Assembly: GCF_000972845.2 (NCBI RefSeq)
Contig: NC_040021.1
Span: 7,855,291-7,919,290 of the forward strand
Length of the DNA: 64,000 bases
Direction of reading: 5' to 3'
From: Larimichthys crocea
Taxonomy: Eukaryota; Chordata; Actinopteri; Sciaenidae
Each line of letters opens with the position of its first letter. Within the stretch, counting starts at the first letter, position 1. The position numbers were made by a program, and so were the translations under genes. The notes under the pieces are model-generated. The model was given only the letters and a program-made list of their open reading frames with translations, was not told the DNA's origin and did not search any database. Below are positions 15,101 to 25,669 of the stretch, piece after piece.

Positions 15101-18100
15101 CTCCCTTGCAGGACGCTCAAAGAGGTTGATTTTATCTTTGATCCGGCCAGCGACTGGTTTAGGCTCCTCATCTATTTTCTTCAAGTCATGTAGTCTGTGA
15201 GTGATAAGAGGTAAAAGTTTGAATTTAAACAAACATTTGAAAAAAACAAACAGGTCATTTTTGACTCACGTATGAAACTTGCTCAACTGCCTGCATGTAC
15301 CACAGACAAAGGTGAGTTTAATATTAATCGGACCAATATTGTTGGTTAACGTTATCTGTACTTTGCAGTGTCACTCTTAAAGCACAACCCTATGTGTTTT
15401 ATGACTCACACCATTGTTTCATGGTAGATACACTTGTCAGGTTCCACCCATAGCAGCTAACGTACATTCCCTGTTTTTACAGTAAGGTCATGTAGAGAAT
15501 AGTTTGTCTGCTAAAGTTGAAGGTACACTACTTGTAAAATTTAACTTTTCTTCCCAACAATGGAGTATTGTATGTGGAATACATTGTTGGAAGACTTTAC
15601 CCTTTATGGAAATATGATAAGTCACTTATTAATTAAAAAAACACAACCGGTTCTCTGGCTATATTTAACCAATCATATTTAGACTTACCTTGCATCAGTC
15701 TTTGTTTTGGGCGTATCCTTTGTTTCATTTTTGGTTTCCTTTAATGCTGACTTAAAATCCTGGGCGTCTCTCTCTGGACTTTGCTTTGGGTTCAAAGGCA
15801 CGTTTTTTGTAAAAAGCTTCACCTCACTTCGAGAAACCTTAATACTCCTGCGTTTGGACTCTGGTGTCTCTGTCTTCCTTTCCACTTTGTAAAGACTGTC
15901 ATCGTCCTCCATGTCTGCGTTCCCATCAACAACAGATGCCAGACTGGTTGCAGTGACCGAGCTTGAATCTTGGTAATTGCCCCACTGCCTGGCTGTTTCA
16001 GAACAGGAAGTCTTAATCTCCCCTTCAGATGAGGCCTGAGAGGTTGGGTTGCACTTGGAGGAGGAGTTAACAGTTGACTCTCCCATTTGAGTCTTTGGAC
16101 TTTTGCCCTCAGGACTGGTCACTGAGTTATCTGATGTAGGATATCCCTCTGGGAGAGGTTCAGCATTGGCAGGTATTTTTTCTTGGGGGCTGTTGCCTCC
16201 ATCTCCCTGAGAGTTCTTCCTGACTTTCCTTCTAGCTGCATTTTTACGCCCCATGTTGTCTGCGTCTGTTTGTTCAGGTTCAGGCTCGAATTGTGAGTGT
16301 TTGCGTGATTTTAGTGACACTCCCACTAGAGCACTGTAATAACTGTCTGTACCAACAGCAGGCCTTGCATTTGTCCTTTTGTTCTCTGCACTTGAAGTTG
16401 AGCTCTCTAGTGAATCAAAACTCTGTGATGACTTTGTTTTGGGGAGTACCTTTAGGCTTTTTGTAACTTTGGTGCGGACAACTTCCTGTCCAGCACGGGT
16501 GTCTTTGCCGCATTGAAACACACTGGTCTCCTCCAGGTACACATGGAGCCTCTTGCCTGTCTGGGCCTGTGTTTCCCTCTGGGCCTGAGGCTGAGTGTGG
16601 GCCTGGTCAGAGTCCCATACCACTCCCTGCTCAGAAAAGGAAGAGTGATGTGTCAGATGACTGGCATTCTTCTCAGGATTCCCGCTCGCTGAAGTACCGT
16701 TGCTGCTCTCCTCCCTCTCCTTGCCCTGCCCTATTCTCTCCTTCCTGCTCTCCACAAACTCCTCCTCTCTTGGACCTCCTTCTGGTCTCTCAGTGCTGCT
16801 CACAACCGAGCCGTCTCTGTGGGCAGACTGCGTGGCGTCCTTCTCTTCACAGGGAAAAATGTCTCTTGAGAAACCAAGTTGATTGGGATTGGAGCTCTGT
16901 TCCTTCTCCTCCTCCCACTGTTGTTCCCTCACAATGTCCTCTTCTTCTGACTTAAGAGTCTCATCGATAGATGTAGAGTCATTCTCAGTAGGACTACTTG
17001 GACCCTTTCCCCTCCACGGAGAGAACCAGCTGCCGATACGACCCAAGACCCCGGTACTTGGCTGCTCCTCGGGGCTCTCAGACTAAAGCAAAGCAGAAAA
17101 ACAACTTCAATAAATGCCTGCTTACACGTGCAGTTACAGTTAACAAACATGCATGATTTCACATGAATATGTGCAAACCTTAGGTGAGATGACAGCAGCT
17201 ACACATGGTAGTGCAAATACCATAAACTACCTATGAACAAAGGAAGGGAGTGCAGGCTTGGGAAAGTAAATATAAGTGTGGACTGTTTGTTCATGGACAT
17301 TAGTATGGCCATGCATCTCTCAGCATAGCAAAGACATGCATGAGTGCTTATAACCTGTAAGCTTACCGTAGAAAATACCATATCATTCAGATTCTTTATG
17401 TAGGTTGTGAACATGATTTTTGCTTTAGAACAAAAACTCCTAAAGAGCATAAAACAAACACAAAATCATTCCACCAGGATAAACAACAGAAAGAGAAAAG
17501 CAGATCATTAAAAAAAAAAAAAAGATTTCTGCCTTAGCAAAGTGATCGATCCATCCATAAGTCTCTAACTTTCCCTATAACAGTAATTTCAAGCTCAACT
17601 CACCCTTAATTAGACTGAGAAGAAAAGTTTTCGTCCTACTCCACAAACATAAGCAGCTGTCAGCCTCTGCAGCAGAGGATCTCCGCTAAGATGCATGTCT
17701 GCTGATGACCATGATGCGTTTAGTCCTGTTTGCATCAGTAAAGCATCACAACTGTACTGTGCTGAGTGCGTGACATCGAGGATATAGACTCTGCTGAAGT
17801 TCTGCCCCTCCAGCGCAGCGCACAAAGCCCGGTGCTAAAAAATGATGCCTTCAAGTGCTCCTCGTAAACTTCACACACGAGTGTCACTACGAAGCCGGTT
17901 AGTCAGCAAGTGTTAAAACCACTGGACTGCAGTGTTAGTCTGACTGATGGAAGACAAGATGTTTAGCTGTATAAGTGGTTTACAACAGCAGTGATTGTGG
18001 ATATTTTAAAGTATTCTTATTATTCTTCTTCTTCTTATTATTATTATTATTATTACTTCTGAGCTAAGACTGTAAAACGTTAAACCATACATCAAATGTC

Positions 18101-21100
18101 TTAATTGTATCCAAAGTGACTTTAAATAAGTTCTTCAGCCATGAAGATAAAACAGCTTCATTTAGAAACAACAAGAGAGAACGTCACATCAGGGGATTCA
18201 AGGGGATAGTGCATGGATCTCTAAAACACTTGCATGATAAGGCAGACCAAAACTAATCTCTATCTAACTGCTTTCTAATATTTTGACGTAAACCGAGAAC
18301 AAATCTAAATGTATGTCTTAGATTTAGATTTGGATTTAACATTTAGATTTAACATTTATATTTAACATTTAGATTTAGATTTAGATTTAACATTTAGATT
18401 TAGATTTATCATTCAGGTGTAACATTTAACATTTGGATTTAAATATTTAAAATATCTCTAAGTTGACAAATATTGTTGTAAATTTGCAAAAAAGTGACTG
18501 TCAAAAATTCACACCAGTTTTTTTAAGCTAAATGTGACAAAATGTTGCTGTTATTTTCAGCATGAGCCGCTTTACAAACGGCACCCCATATAAAACGCTT
18601 TGCAGAAACTAGATCAGTCGTATCCAAAGCACGGTCAGGCAGACCAAAAGGGACCACGCCATCAGATGATCAATACATCAAGCTTAGTTCTCTGTGAGAT
18701 AGAAGATGTGCACAGTTTCTGCTGCCTTGATATCAACGGGAAGCTCGATCCACTATTGTGGAACCAAAACAGCACACAGATTCAGTTTTGTTCAATGGTT
18801 TGTGGGCCCTCTTTGTAGTGAGGTACTCCACTCACTACAAAGAGGGCCCAAGCAGAGCAGAGCTCAGTGGACCAGCTAGTCTCATTACAATCACACTGAT
18901 GCTCAGGGTTAGTTTGTTTGTCATGAATGAGATGTGACTTGAAAATGGATAACAGAATAAATTACAGCTTGTACGGGCTAGAACTGTTGTGATACTATGT
19001 CCACACTCCTGTGTTCAACATGTGGAAATGAGTGGGGGAGTTATGTTTCTGTTGGCTGCTCTCATTTTTGTCAGTACAGCAGGAAGGATACAGCTTAGAC
19101 TAAAGACATATTCCAGCATCTGACACTTACTGTTACCTGCATGGATCTTGTTTGAAATACAAATATCATGTTATGTATGTTTGTGCATACATGGATTCTA
19201 GTGTTGCTGCCAGTACATACAGTGGGATCTAAAAGGCTAAAAGATATTCTTCATTTGTTTCAATTGTGATACAATATTTTTATTACAAATAATAATATCA
19301 GATTACAATTTCAGTACAGTTAAAAATGTAGGCACATGCATTTCAGAATATCTATTTTATTCTATAAAATGTATTAAAATGTAAGAAGTGTATCCATTTA
19401 ATAGGTAATCTCAAAGCCATATTCACAATAATGTAGTGATGTGTTGACTGAGTTCTGAAACTGTGATGCTGAAGCAATGAGAACAATTGAGACAATTGAC
19501 ATCACTTATCAAGAAGGGGACCTAAGGTCAAACACTCAGGGCTCAGTTATAGCTTTTCACAATGAGCTCTATTTACTGATGAATCCAAGATGACAGTAAC
19601 AGAAGAGTGTATGTAAAGAGACAAAACAGAAGAGAGAATGCTATCAAACCCGCAGTGAAACATTGTGGTGGGAAGATTTAAGTCTGTTAGAGCTTCGTCT
19701 ACTCTGGGGTTAGATACCTGAACTGACTACACCCTGAGCAAGGAGAAGTATCACTCCATTCTTCAGACAAGAGACATGCTACACCCTGTAATTTGCATCC
19801 CTGTGGAGAAGCACTAGTATATACATATTACTGCGGTGTACTGTACTTGTTCTAATTACAATTACTAAGTAGCACAGTCAAGGCTTCACTCCAAAAAGAA
19901 CACCTGTTTCATAGATTCATTAAATCTGAATGAATCTAATATATTAAATTAGAGTACACTGGATTATGCAAGAATCTAAATGTTGACACACATCAGCTTC
20001 AAGTATCAAAGTATGACTCTGGCTGTCAAATATGTGAGACACTTGCAAGACCTCAGGCTGCACATGTTCAAATCTGATCTTGACGGATTTTTTTAATCAT
20101 TTCAACAGAGCACAAAGAACAAGTTGACTCATAGAGTTCAGAAATTCGGACGCCGTGTCTCAGTAAACAAAAGTAACCTGATGCTTGTTTTGCCAGCTAA
20201 ATTATTAAATGTAAATGTAAATGTAAACATGAGAGAAATGTTCCTCCCTAACTCCAAATAATCCAAAATAAACTCACAAAGTATGTCTGTTATTTCTCAG
20301 ATAGACCACATAAACACTTTGTATTGTAACACTGCTGCCCTGAATATGCTGAATCACTATGCAAAGGTGGGCACGGAGTTCAATTTTCCTACATTTAGTT
20401 TAGTCACTTAAAGGCAGCAAAAGGGGGCCGTGTCCAAACAAACTTTTCCAGGGGAAATGACGCAGCCTGTGTGGGTTTGAGAGCCGGTTCAATTCAGTTT
20501 TTGGCTTTCCAAAATCTGCATGCCCTTGTTTCGCTTGGCGGGCAGCTCAAGTCAGTCTTTCCATCAGCCCCTTACTGCTAGGAAAGTCTGGGAATTTAAC
20601 CCTTTAACTGCTTTTGGTCAGACATGCTCATTGTTTCGACTTTTAAAATGAAATAAAAGGAACTAGAAATAAAAGTACACAGAGTAAACAATGCCTGGAG
20701 ATGTAAGGTGTGGCCCGACTGAAAAGTCATGTTCTTGTCGGTTATTAATTCTGACATTTAAAGATCGGGTTGATACAAAATAATCTTATTTGCATAGTTT
20801 TAAGGTCAAAGTCTAACAGGTTTCTACATAGGCCCCCCAGAGCTCCATAAAACCTAAACAAACTGGTGGCCCTTTTGCTTTGCAGCGTATCCAGGCAGCC
20901 TTGTCCTCAAAACACTCCAACGACCGAAAAAAACCCACAACAGCCCCAGTTAATTTCTTTACAAGCACGTCACTAGAGACTAGAGACAGATCTTACCATG
21001 ATTACAGAGTTTCCTGACTTCTCACCAGCCAGACGCAGCCCCGCTTTCAATGGAGTCGCTCAGTGCGCCGCCGGCTCTGTGCGGTAACCCGTCCCTCCTC

Positions 21101-21130
21101 GGCCAGTCAGAGCAGAGGAGTCTTCACCTG
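43..21130 (-). CDS. crybg1: crybg1 (AIM1), beta/gamma-crystallin domain protein 1; 5' and middle part, 3' end outside window
   Basis: Sixteen coding exons on the minus strand join in phase: 20997-20999, 15689-17082, 11696-15194, 11270-11455, 10039-10077, 9231-9349, 8433-8589, 8046-8185, 6387-6513, 5278-5313, 4686-4846, 4376-4499, 3086-3231, 1621-1747, 282-311, 43-155. They give about 2133 codons. The first ~1690 residues are low-complexity and rich in Ser, Thr, Lys, Glu and Pro. Nine Greek-key motifs follow (for example YEKPDFQG, FSDPGFQG, YEKPGFEG). Order and spacing match what I recall of human CRYBG1, including RGCWxLYExP, DLFTEPEGLG and IGSxRPLK. The human protein has twelve motifs and a C-terminal ricin-type lectin domain, so three motifs and the lectin should lie left of base 1. 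The vertebrate protein is non-lens and linked to melanoma suppression; its molecular role is poorly defined. CRYBG2 and CRYBG3 share the architecture, but linkage to mrap2 and sim1 (6q genes) favours CRYBG1. An a/b ohnolog cannot be assigned. Confidence 0.9.
282..311 (-). CDS. crybg1: crybg1 exon 15, 30-bp microexon
   Basis: Ten codons (FDFENADKFK) lie between acceptor CCTTTCAG and donor AAG/GTAGGT, phase 0 on both sides. Its position matches the linker between the fourth and fifth crystallin domains in the human protein. Confidence 0.75.
1621..1747 (-). CDS. crybg1: crybg1 exon 14, Greek-key motif 8
   Basis: The 127-bp exon encodes WVVFEEPGFCGEPYILEKG, then VASAMPVVL. It ends in phase 0 at GTGAGT. 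A Cys replaces the usual Gln or Glu before the motif glycine (GFCG), an uncommon but tolerated change in this fold. Confidence 0.9.
3086..3231 (-). CDS. crybg1: crybg1 exon 13, Greek-key motif 7
   Basis: The 146-bp exon encodes DFLSPHLKMFSDRDFGELG and onward to TQSIDVLGGV. Acceptor TCCTACAG, donor GT/GTAAGTGA, ends in phase 2. The GYGxxTQSIxVLxGVW tail matches human CRYBG1. Confidence 0.9.
3931..4224. repeat. Local duplication inside crybg1 intron
   Basis: A ~60-bp block starting TTTTTGTTCAACACTGT and ending TGTTGGAAAACCT occurs at 3931-3990 and again at 4131-4190 with few changes. A second shared block, TTATATGGATTTTCTGTTC, occurs at 4089-4107 and 4206-4224. The offsets differ (about 200 and 117 bp), so this is a nested or imperfect duplication, not a plain tandem array. 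Confidence 0.8.
4376..4499 (-). CDS. crybg1: crybg1 exon 12, Greek-key motif 6
   Basis: The 124-bp exon encodes WVGYSEPGFEGQQHILEEG, then LLSLRPVLA. It ends in phase 0 at donor GTGAGT. The motif is complete and typical of the even-numbered motifs. Confidence 0.9.
4686..4846 (-). CDS. crybg1: crybg1 exon 11, Greek-key motif 5
   Basis: The 161-bp exon encodes AVVYEKPGFEGSCLEIDSD, an acidic loop (FGESDEGIAADEA), then NSVGSLKIIGG. It ends in phase 2 at GTGAGT. The acidic loop parallels the EGGETEEATGDD loop in the human protein. Confidence 0.9.
5278..5313 (-). CDS. crybg1: crybg1 exon 10, 36-bp microexon
   Basis: Twelve codons (GGFKVENPMEVK) link the second and third crystallin domains. Acceptor TGTTGCAG and donor AAG/GTAGAC are good, and phase 0 on both sides keeps frame if the exon is skipped. 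Confidence 0.82.
5715..6305 (+). repeat. Dispersed teleost repeat, family A, copy 1
   Basis: AT-rich intron sequence with phrases such as CAGCTGAGGCTGATGGGAATG, GACCTGATGATGG, CCTCATGGCGGCAC and CAAGGCAATCCATCC. The copy at 63365-63735 carries the same series on the opposite strand. I recall the family as very common in percomorph genomes but cannot name it. No open frame survives. Confidence 0.65.
6387..6513 (-). CDS. crybg1: crybg1 exon 9, Greek-key motif 4
   Basis: The 127-bp exon encodes WLVFSDPGFQGMLAVLETG, then FIGSLRPLKI. It ends in phase 0 at a weaker donor, GTGCGT. A diverged dispersed repeat occupies the intron just downstream in the gene (5715-6305). Confidence 0.88.
8046..8185 (-). 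CDS. crybg1: crybg1 exon 8, Greek-key motif 3
   Basis: The 140-bp exon encodes DYSIPHIDLFTEPEGLGRV and onward to STASIQVHSGV. Acceptor CTCTTCAG, donor GT/GTAAGTATG, ends in phase 2. The DLFTEPEGLG string is a close match to human CRYBG1 as I recall it and is the best single diagnostic of this paralog. Confidence 0.9.
8433..8589 (-). CDS. crybg1: crybg1 exon 7, Greek-key motif 2
   Basis: The 157-bp exon encodes WVLYEKPDFQGRTIALEEG, then MIIGSIRLAVS. The aromatic-Glu-x-Pro-x-Phe-x-Gly signature is intact. The insertion between motif halves (AEPGQETEPRSDPP) matches a longer loop also present in the human protein. Ends in phase 0 at donor GTGAGC. Confidence 0.9.
9231..9349 (-). CDS. crybg1: crybg1 exon 6, Greek-key motif 1
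   Basis: The 119-bp exon encodes MVLFEKAQFSGQPYEIYRD and onward to VMVVRG. It ends in phase 2, and the split codon TG/C gives the Cys of the conserved RGCW junction. It is flanked by CACACAG acceptor and GTACGT donor. Confidence 0.85.
10039..10077 (-). CDS. crybg1: crybg1 exon 5, 39-bp microexon
   Basis: The 13 codons read IRTAKGFHKRPGK, between an AG acceptor and GTACAG donor, phase 0 on both sides. Human CRYBG1 has a similar RPGK peptide at the start of the first crystallin domain, which supports the assignment. Confidence 0.7.
11270..11455 (-). CDS. crybg1: crybg1 exon 4, linker before the crystallin repeats
   Basis: The exon is bounded by donor AAAAAG/GTAAAT and a phase-0 acceptor. The likely acceptor is GGTTTTCAG at 11455; a second in-frame AG at 11443 would shorten the product by four residues. 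It encodes a Pro-rich linker (PGRVLPDPPSFPGN, HPPLPELKQPLAKP). Confidence 0.75.
11696..15194 (-). CDS. crybg1: crybg1 exon 3, 3.5-kb disordered region
   Basis: A single 3499-bp exon runs from acceptor CTCACAG to donor ACCGAG/GTTAGT and encodes about 1166 residues. The composition is Lys/Glu/Ser/Thr/Gln-rich with many KE and SP dipeptides. Near the C-terminal end come more conserved-looking stretches (SSWLDLDFPKRKLKAPVPKL; FDPEEFKFGLRKQKF; PSFNDIKLPDYLEKYLP), probably short linear motifs. The reading frame is open throughout, which in such a long disordered exon is itself good evidence for a functional gene. Confidence 0.9.
15689..17082 (-). CDS. crybg1: crybg1 exon 2, disordered N-terminal region
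   Basis: The exon is 1394 bp. It is bounded by acceptor TTGCTTTAG and donor GCAAG/GTAAGT and ends in phase 2. It encodes about 464 residues of polar low-complexity sequence (Ser, Glu, Lys, Thr) with no globular domain visible. The opening GRIGSWFSPWRGKG is the only strongly hydrophobic patch and could be a short docking motif. Its last two bases (AG) are completed to an Arg codon by the next exon. Confidence 0.88.
18310..18440. repeat. AT-rich minisatellite
   Basis: Irregular array of the units GATTTA and AACATTTAGATTTA with point changes, inside crybg1 intron 1. Confidence 0.75.
18803..18850. repeat. Perfect 20-bp inverted repeat (hairpin), 8-nt loop
   Basis: The arm TGGGCCCTCTTTGTAGTGAG at 18803-18822 is exactly complementary to 18831-18850, with an 8-nt spacer. 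The match stops sharply on both outer sides. No transposon ends or target duplication are evident. Confidence 0.9.
19580..19810 (+). pseudogene. Tc1/mariner-type transposase relic
   Basis: Broken frames still read like the catalytic part of a Tc1-family transposase. TDESKM precedes a piece reading KPAVKH-x-GG-KI (compare the family's KPTVKHGGG), then KEKYHSILQ (compare YHSILQ). Stops and frame changes interrupt it and no inverted termini were found. Long dead. Confidence 0.55.
20997..21130 (-). CDS. crybg1: crybg1 exon 1: 5' UTR plus start codon only
   Basis: The minus strand reads GTAATCATG followed at once by the donor GTAAGATC, so only the ATG (20997-20999) is coding. The joined product begins MSESPEEQPSTGVLG. 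The leader is GC-rich and CpG-rich around 21045-21125, as expected of a promoter-proximal exon. The transcription start is not visible, so the right boundary is approximate. Confidence 0.7.
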
Positions 21131-24100
21131 CGCGACCTAATTAATATTTAGTGCGCTCTAAATATGAGAATATATCCAGGGTAACTAACGCCTCATTGTG
21201 AATGCTGCTTTAGAAGTGTTTCTTTTTTTCCCACATGGTAATGAGCTATGAGGTAGATGAGGAATCTGCCCTGGCCAGGTAACACAGCCAGGGGCTTTTT
21301 TAAGCACCATGACACAGCAGGCAGGTTTTATTGTGCAACTGTGTCAGGTACACAAACAACCACACTACAGATACAGACTGTGGTTGTTAGGTTACAGGGT
21401 TTTCGAGGACTACTTACCCTGAAGAATCCCCATCTGACTGAAGTTCTCACGCTTAAAATCAGTGCTAAAGGCCACTCTTAGACCCCCCAAAACATTTCTC
21501 TGTGTGAACACAACAAAACACCACTAACCTGCATCACATGCACAAACACTGCCTGTGTATCTGAGTCTTTCCCATGACTTATTAATGTGTCAGTGAAGTT
21601 GAAACCTGTCTCATTCTCTCACCTACTAAAAGATTTACACACTTGCCTTTATTATTTCAAAGCAAAATGCATAGGGGTGGGGTGGGGGGGATAAACAGAA
21701 TGTTTGCCGGGAGCATAATTTATAATTTATGCATTTTCATGCATTTACAATATGACAGTTGGTGCACTTATCTGTGCCAATGTGTTGGAGAGGAGGCAGC
21801 ATGTGAACATGAACAGAACTTATTACGATTGTCACTCAAAGAAGTGGACGTCCAGTTTTACTGGTTTGGAGATAATTAAAAAAGAAGAGTACACATTTTA
21901 AAATGCCACCATTCATTCTCTTCACCTCTGTTGACACCACTAATTAAGCTGGATTTGTAAAGATTAGCTCTAAAGAGCAAATGTGGAGGTTGACTCACAC
22001 GTTCTGGAGACTGTTAATACAATATGCGGTGAGTTATCTACTTGCTGTAGCCGCCGTGAGTCGTTTTTACAGTGCTGTACTGTCATATTCATACAGTTAC
22101 AGACATGCTTACCTGGCAGCTGCTCACTGCTCTCCTTTTGTTATACTCAGTGGTTCCACTGGAGGCGTGTTTAAACAGATGCTCTCTTGTTGTTCAAGTA
22201 GAGAAGAGTTAGTCATCCTCTGTATCCACCCAGATTTTCCTTTGCTTTGTGAGACGTTTGAATCGGGAGGCTGCTTGGGCCAATCCTCTGAAGTTAGCAG
22301 GAGAATATATTTTGAGTTTTATTGTGCCACAAAAAGAAGTTTTTCAAGTGCAGCTCTTCAGCAAGATTAGTCTTATGTTTCAGTGATTTTTCTTCTACAG
22401 ACCTTTCAAATAGTCCTGTAAGACCACTTTGGAACAATAATGAGGCATCTAGATGAAATTTACCAGTCCATATAGAAAATGCTCCTCAGTGCAGCAATTC
22501 AAAGACACATGGATGATTGTGTTAAGGTAGAAACAGTCAGAAAACTGAGAGCTGTTTTTAAATGGATCATTAAACTAAACTAGTCTGATGAGCGTGTTCA
22601 AAACTTTTAAATCACTTCAATAAATGGTCTTAACACTTTCAGGCTTTAGGCTTGAAGAAAGATTAAGAAAGATTAAAAGATATGAAGAGGCTTCGATCCT
22701 TGTGCAGTTTGGCACAGTGAGTTATCAGCTGTGTATTTATATTGCACATCTTATAACTTCTCCTAGACCTTTCACCAACGTTGAAGTAGGTCCTGGAGAG
22801 AAAGAGCTCTAATTCTCAGACAACAACAACATGCAGTCATCATGTTGGAGGTAACCCTGAGCCTTAAACAAGTACTGCCTGAAAATAATTTATTGGCATT
22901 GAATGGGATTTGTTCGTTTGCATGAGTCACATAGCTGACACCGAAGTGGATAATAAGCAGCTCATGTAGGATCAGAGCTCCGTGATACTAAGGAGGAGGC
23001 GTTTATCTTCAATCCATTCCTTCTTCATTCATTCATTCCTCCTATTGTCTTGCTGTATAACATTCCCCCTTTCTCATAGTATCGCAGCATGTGGTCGAAC
23101 GCCATCAAATAGGCTCTTGTTTTCTTGCAACTGAATATGTAATTATCCTTCTACTGACATTGTATTTTTACCACCCACCAGATCCTAAAGAATCTTCTAC
23201 ATAAATGCCAGTGTTTACCCTCCCTTCTCCCTTCTCCTCCCTCTGAGCTTCTTCCCTGCTGCTGCTCATTTGTTCAAGCGAGTCAACTGTCTACCACATG
23301 CCTTGAGAGACCGCCTTGGGGTATTTAGGAGAAAGAGCAAATGGCAGATTTGGTGTTGAATTGATATAACTCCATTGCCCCACCCACTGGTTGTTGATGC
23401 TCACTACAGGGAGGCAAACCCCTGCAGTCCAAAGCAGAATTGGAAAAGAGCTTAACTACTGTGGCATGTGGAGCCCAAAACTCACAGCAAGTCAGTCCTG
23501 CATATTTGAATACATTTATAGGAGGCCATATGGATGCATACCAAACAACTCGTCTTTGGGATTGCCAGTGGACACAATTTGATTGAACACCCCCTCATTC
23601 AGAAGAAAAATGTGATTCACTGTTGCTCCCTCTTTCATCGCCAAGTCCAACATCACCACAGCAACCATCTCCACTGATGTGTAAATGGTTTTATTTTGAA
23701 GTTCTACCATTCTACCAGAGATCTGTGCATTTCAATTAACAATGTTTAGATTACATAACTTCAGACCTTATCTTCCCACTCAACTGCCCGAACTCTGCCC
23801 TTACTTCAGAGCTAAATGCACCCTGACTGTGCTCTAAAGCCCCAGAAGCTGTTATTTTAACCTTTGCTGATCTTATACATTCAACTGAATAACACTTTCA
23901 AGCATCCTTTTTTATTTTTTTACTTTAGTAAGTATGGTGATATTTATGCTATGTGATGTAGAGGATGCATGTAGCAAGACAAGAGAAAGAAAATGAGAAA
24001 ATGAACTATGGTTTATGTAATACTATGCAAGTTTTATAGATGATCTGTCATACTTCTCACCATGTCACTTGCCATGATATTTAATTAATCAGAAAATAAT

Positions 24101-25669
24101 TAATTGCAACTTTTTTCTTTTAAAAAAAAAGTGATAATCCACTAAACTAATTCAAGAATAACATCTTCCTGCTGGAGAGTGACTGATCAAATTGCCAAAA
24201 AACTTCCCTGTAAATGGTCCTACTGAGTTAACTAATCACATTTGTTTAGCCTGGTCCCAATTACCCCTCTTTTAACGAACACGAGAGATGTCAGCAGAGA
24301 AAAGAGGAGTGTTGTGTTGGGTGTTTTCCCTGACACGTGGAGAAAAGATCTAATAGGGGGTGTTTGTCAAGATCTTACAGACTGCTTTGGTCGAGCCTTA
24401 ATGTTTGATAGACTCTTTGGCGTTCCAAGCACACCCGTTCACCAGCTAAATATACGTGAATGTAAGTGACGGTAATGTTCCTTTGCATAATCACCACCTG
24501 ATATGGCTCAAAGTCATTTCATTTGTTTTGCCTGCAAAGCAGACGTCTACATGAATAAAGACAGAAATAAGTAGCTCAAACTGTTCGTATGTCTTGTGAC
24601 TGAGCACTTTTATAAAATCTCCTCAAACATTGAAGCTGTTCATATCAGTACTGACTGATTCTGCTACACTGTCATCGCAGTAAGAGAAAAAATAAATATT
24701 TAAAGTTACATGAATTTTGCATTTATTGTTTTATTGCGCAACACATTTATTTATTTATTTATGCATCCAGCAGACATGACACAACATCAGTATTTATTTA
24801 TAGTTGTAATTCTTGCCATCTGGCAAGCTCAATGCTCATTCTCCTTACGGCTCTGGGAAATCTTTAGCTCTTGAGCTGCTAAATGCTCAGTTCTGTTCAC
24901 CAGATGTTTTTTTGGTAACATACAGAGAATTCATCTGATTTTTTTTTATTTACTGGGAACTGCCACCTGTTGCAGCGAGAGTGAACCAAACCAGTCAATA
25001 TTTATTATCGCCATTTCAAATTCTAGTTATTACCTATGACAAGGTTGACAAAAGTGCCCTAACCATCATACAATGTTAGAAAATGCAACAACACACCAGT
25101 ATTGCGTTGGATTTCAAAACCATTTAGGCTTTATTCGGTCAATCATGTTTAATCTGAGAGACTACAAAAAGGATTCACATTGTCATCAGGTCTCAACCCT
25201 GTCAAAGAATGTTTGTTTTTGTGCTACTAATTACACAGTTGAAGTAGATGTCACCTTTTCTAATAGAGCTATAGCTTTTCATGTCTCTTGACCTGTTGGA
25301 GAGATAATGCCCATTGTCCAGAATTGCACAAGATAACAAGACAGCAGTAATAGCAGAATGAATTGTACAAAGCATTTTTCCCTAGTATCACCACTACCCT
25401 CTGAGTCTTCTATTTAGAAACCATCTAATCCCCATGCAGCAGCATCCAATTCAGAGGAGCACTGCACTCGAAAAGTGAAAAGTACAATTTACAACCCAAA
25501 TCTATCCCAAGGAAGAAATGTCACTTGGAATTGTGGTCCATCGTTTTTGCTCTGAATGTCACTGAAAAGGCTGAAAATACTCCAGGTAGGTGTATGTCAG
25601 GTGTGTGAATATTACTGTAATAATATTACAATACCACTTCATGCCTCTAATCTCTTTGTAGAAACAGCC
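21131..25669. other. Intergenic region, crybg1 to mrap2
   Basis: The span runs from the promoter side of crybg1 to the 3' side of mrap2. No gene is supported: all open frames are short and lack splice context or recognisable motifs. It should contain the mrap2 3' UTR next to 25670, with reverse-strand AATAAA candidates near 25131 and 24730. A TTTA microsatellite lies at about 24748-24765. Confidence 0.6.

Larger units (their letters stand above)
17083..20996 (-). other. crybg1 intron 1 (3.9 kb), repeat-bearing
   Basis: No coding sequence seen. It holds an ATT microsatellite (18033-18055), a minisatellite built from ATTTAGATTT/AACATTT units (18310-18440), a perfect 20-bp inverted repeat (18803-18850), and a Tc1-like transposase relic (about 19580-19810). 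A first intron of this size can also carry enhancers, but none can be shown here. Confidence 0.7.

Noticed and set aside
16569..16955. Plus-strand frame, Pro/Ser/Cys-rich
   Set aside because: Antisense shadow of crybg1 exon 2.
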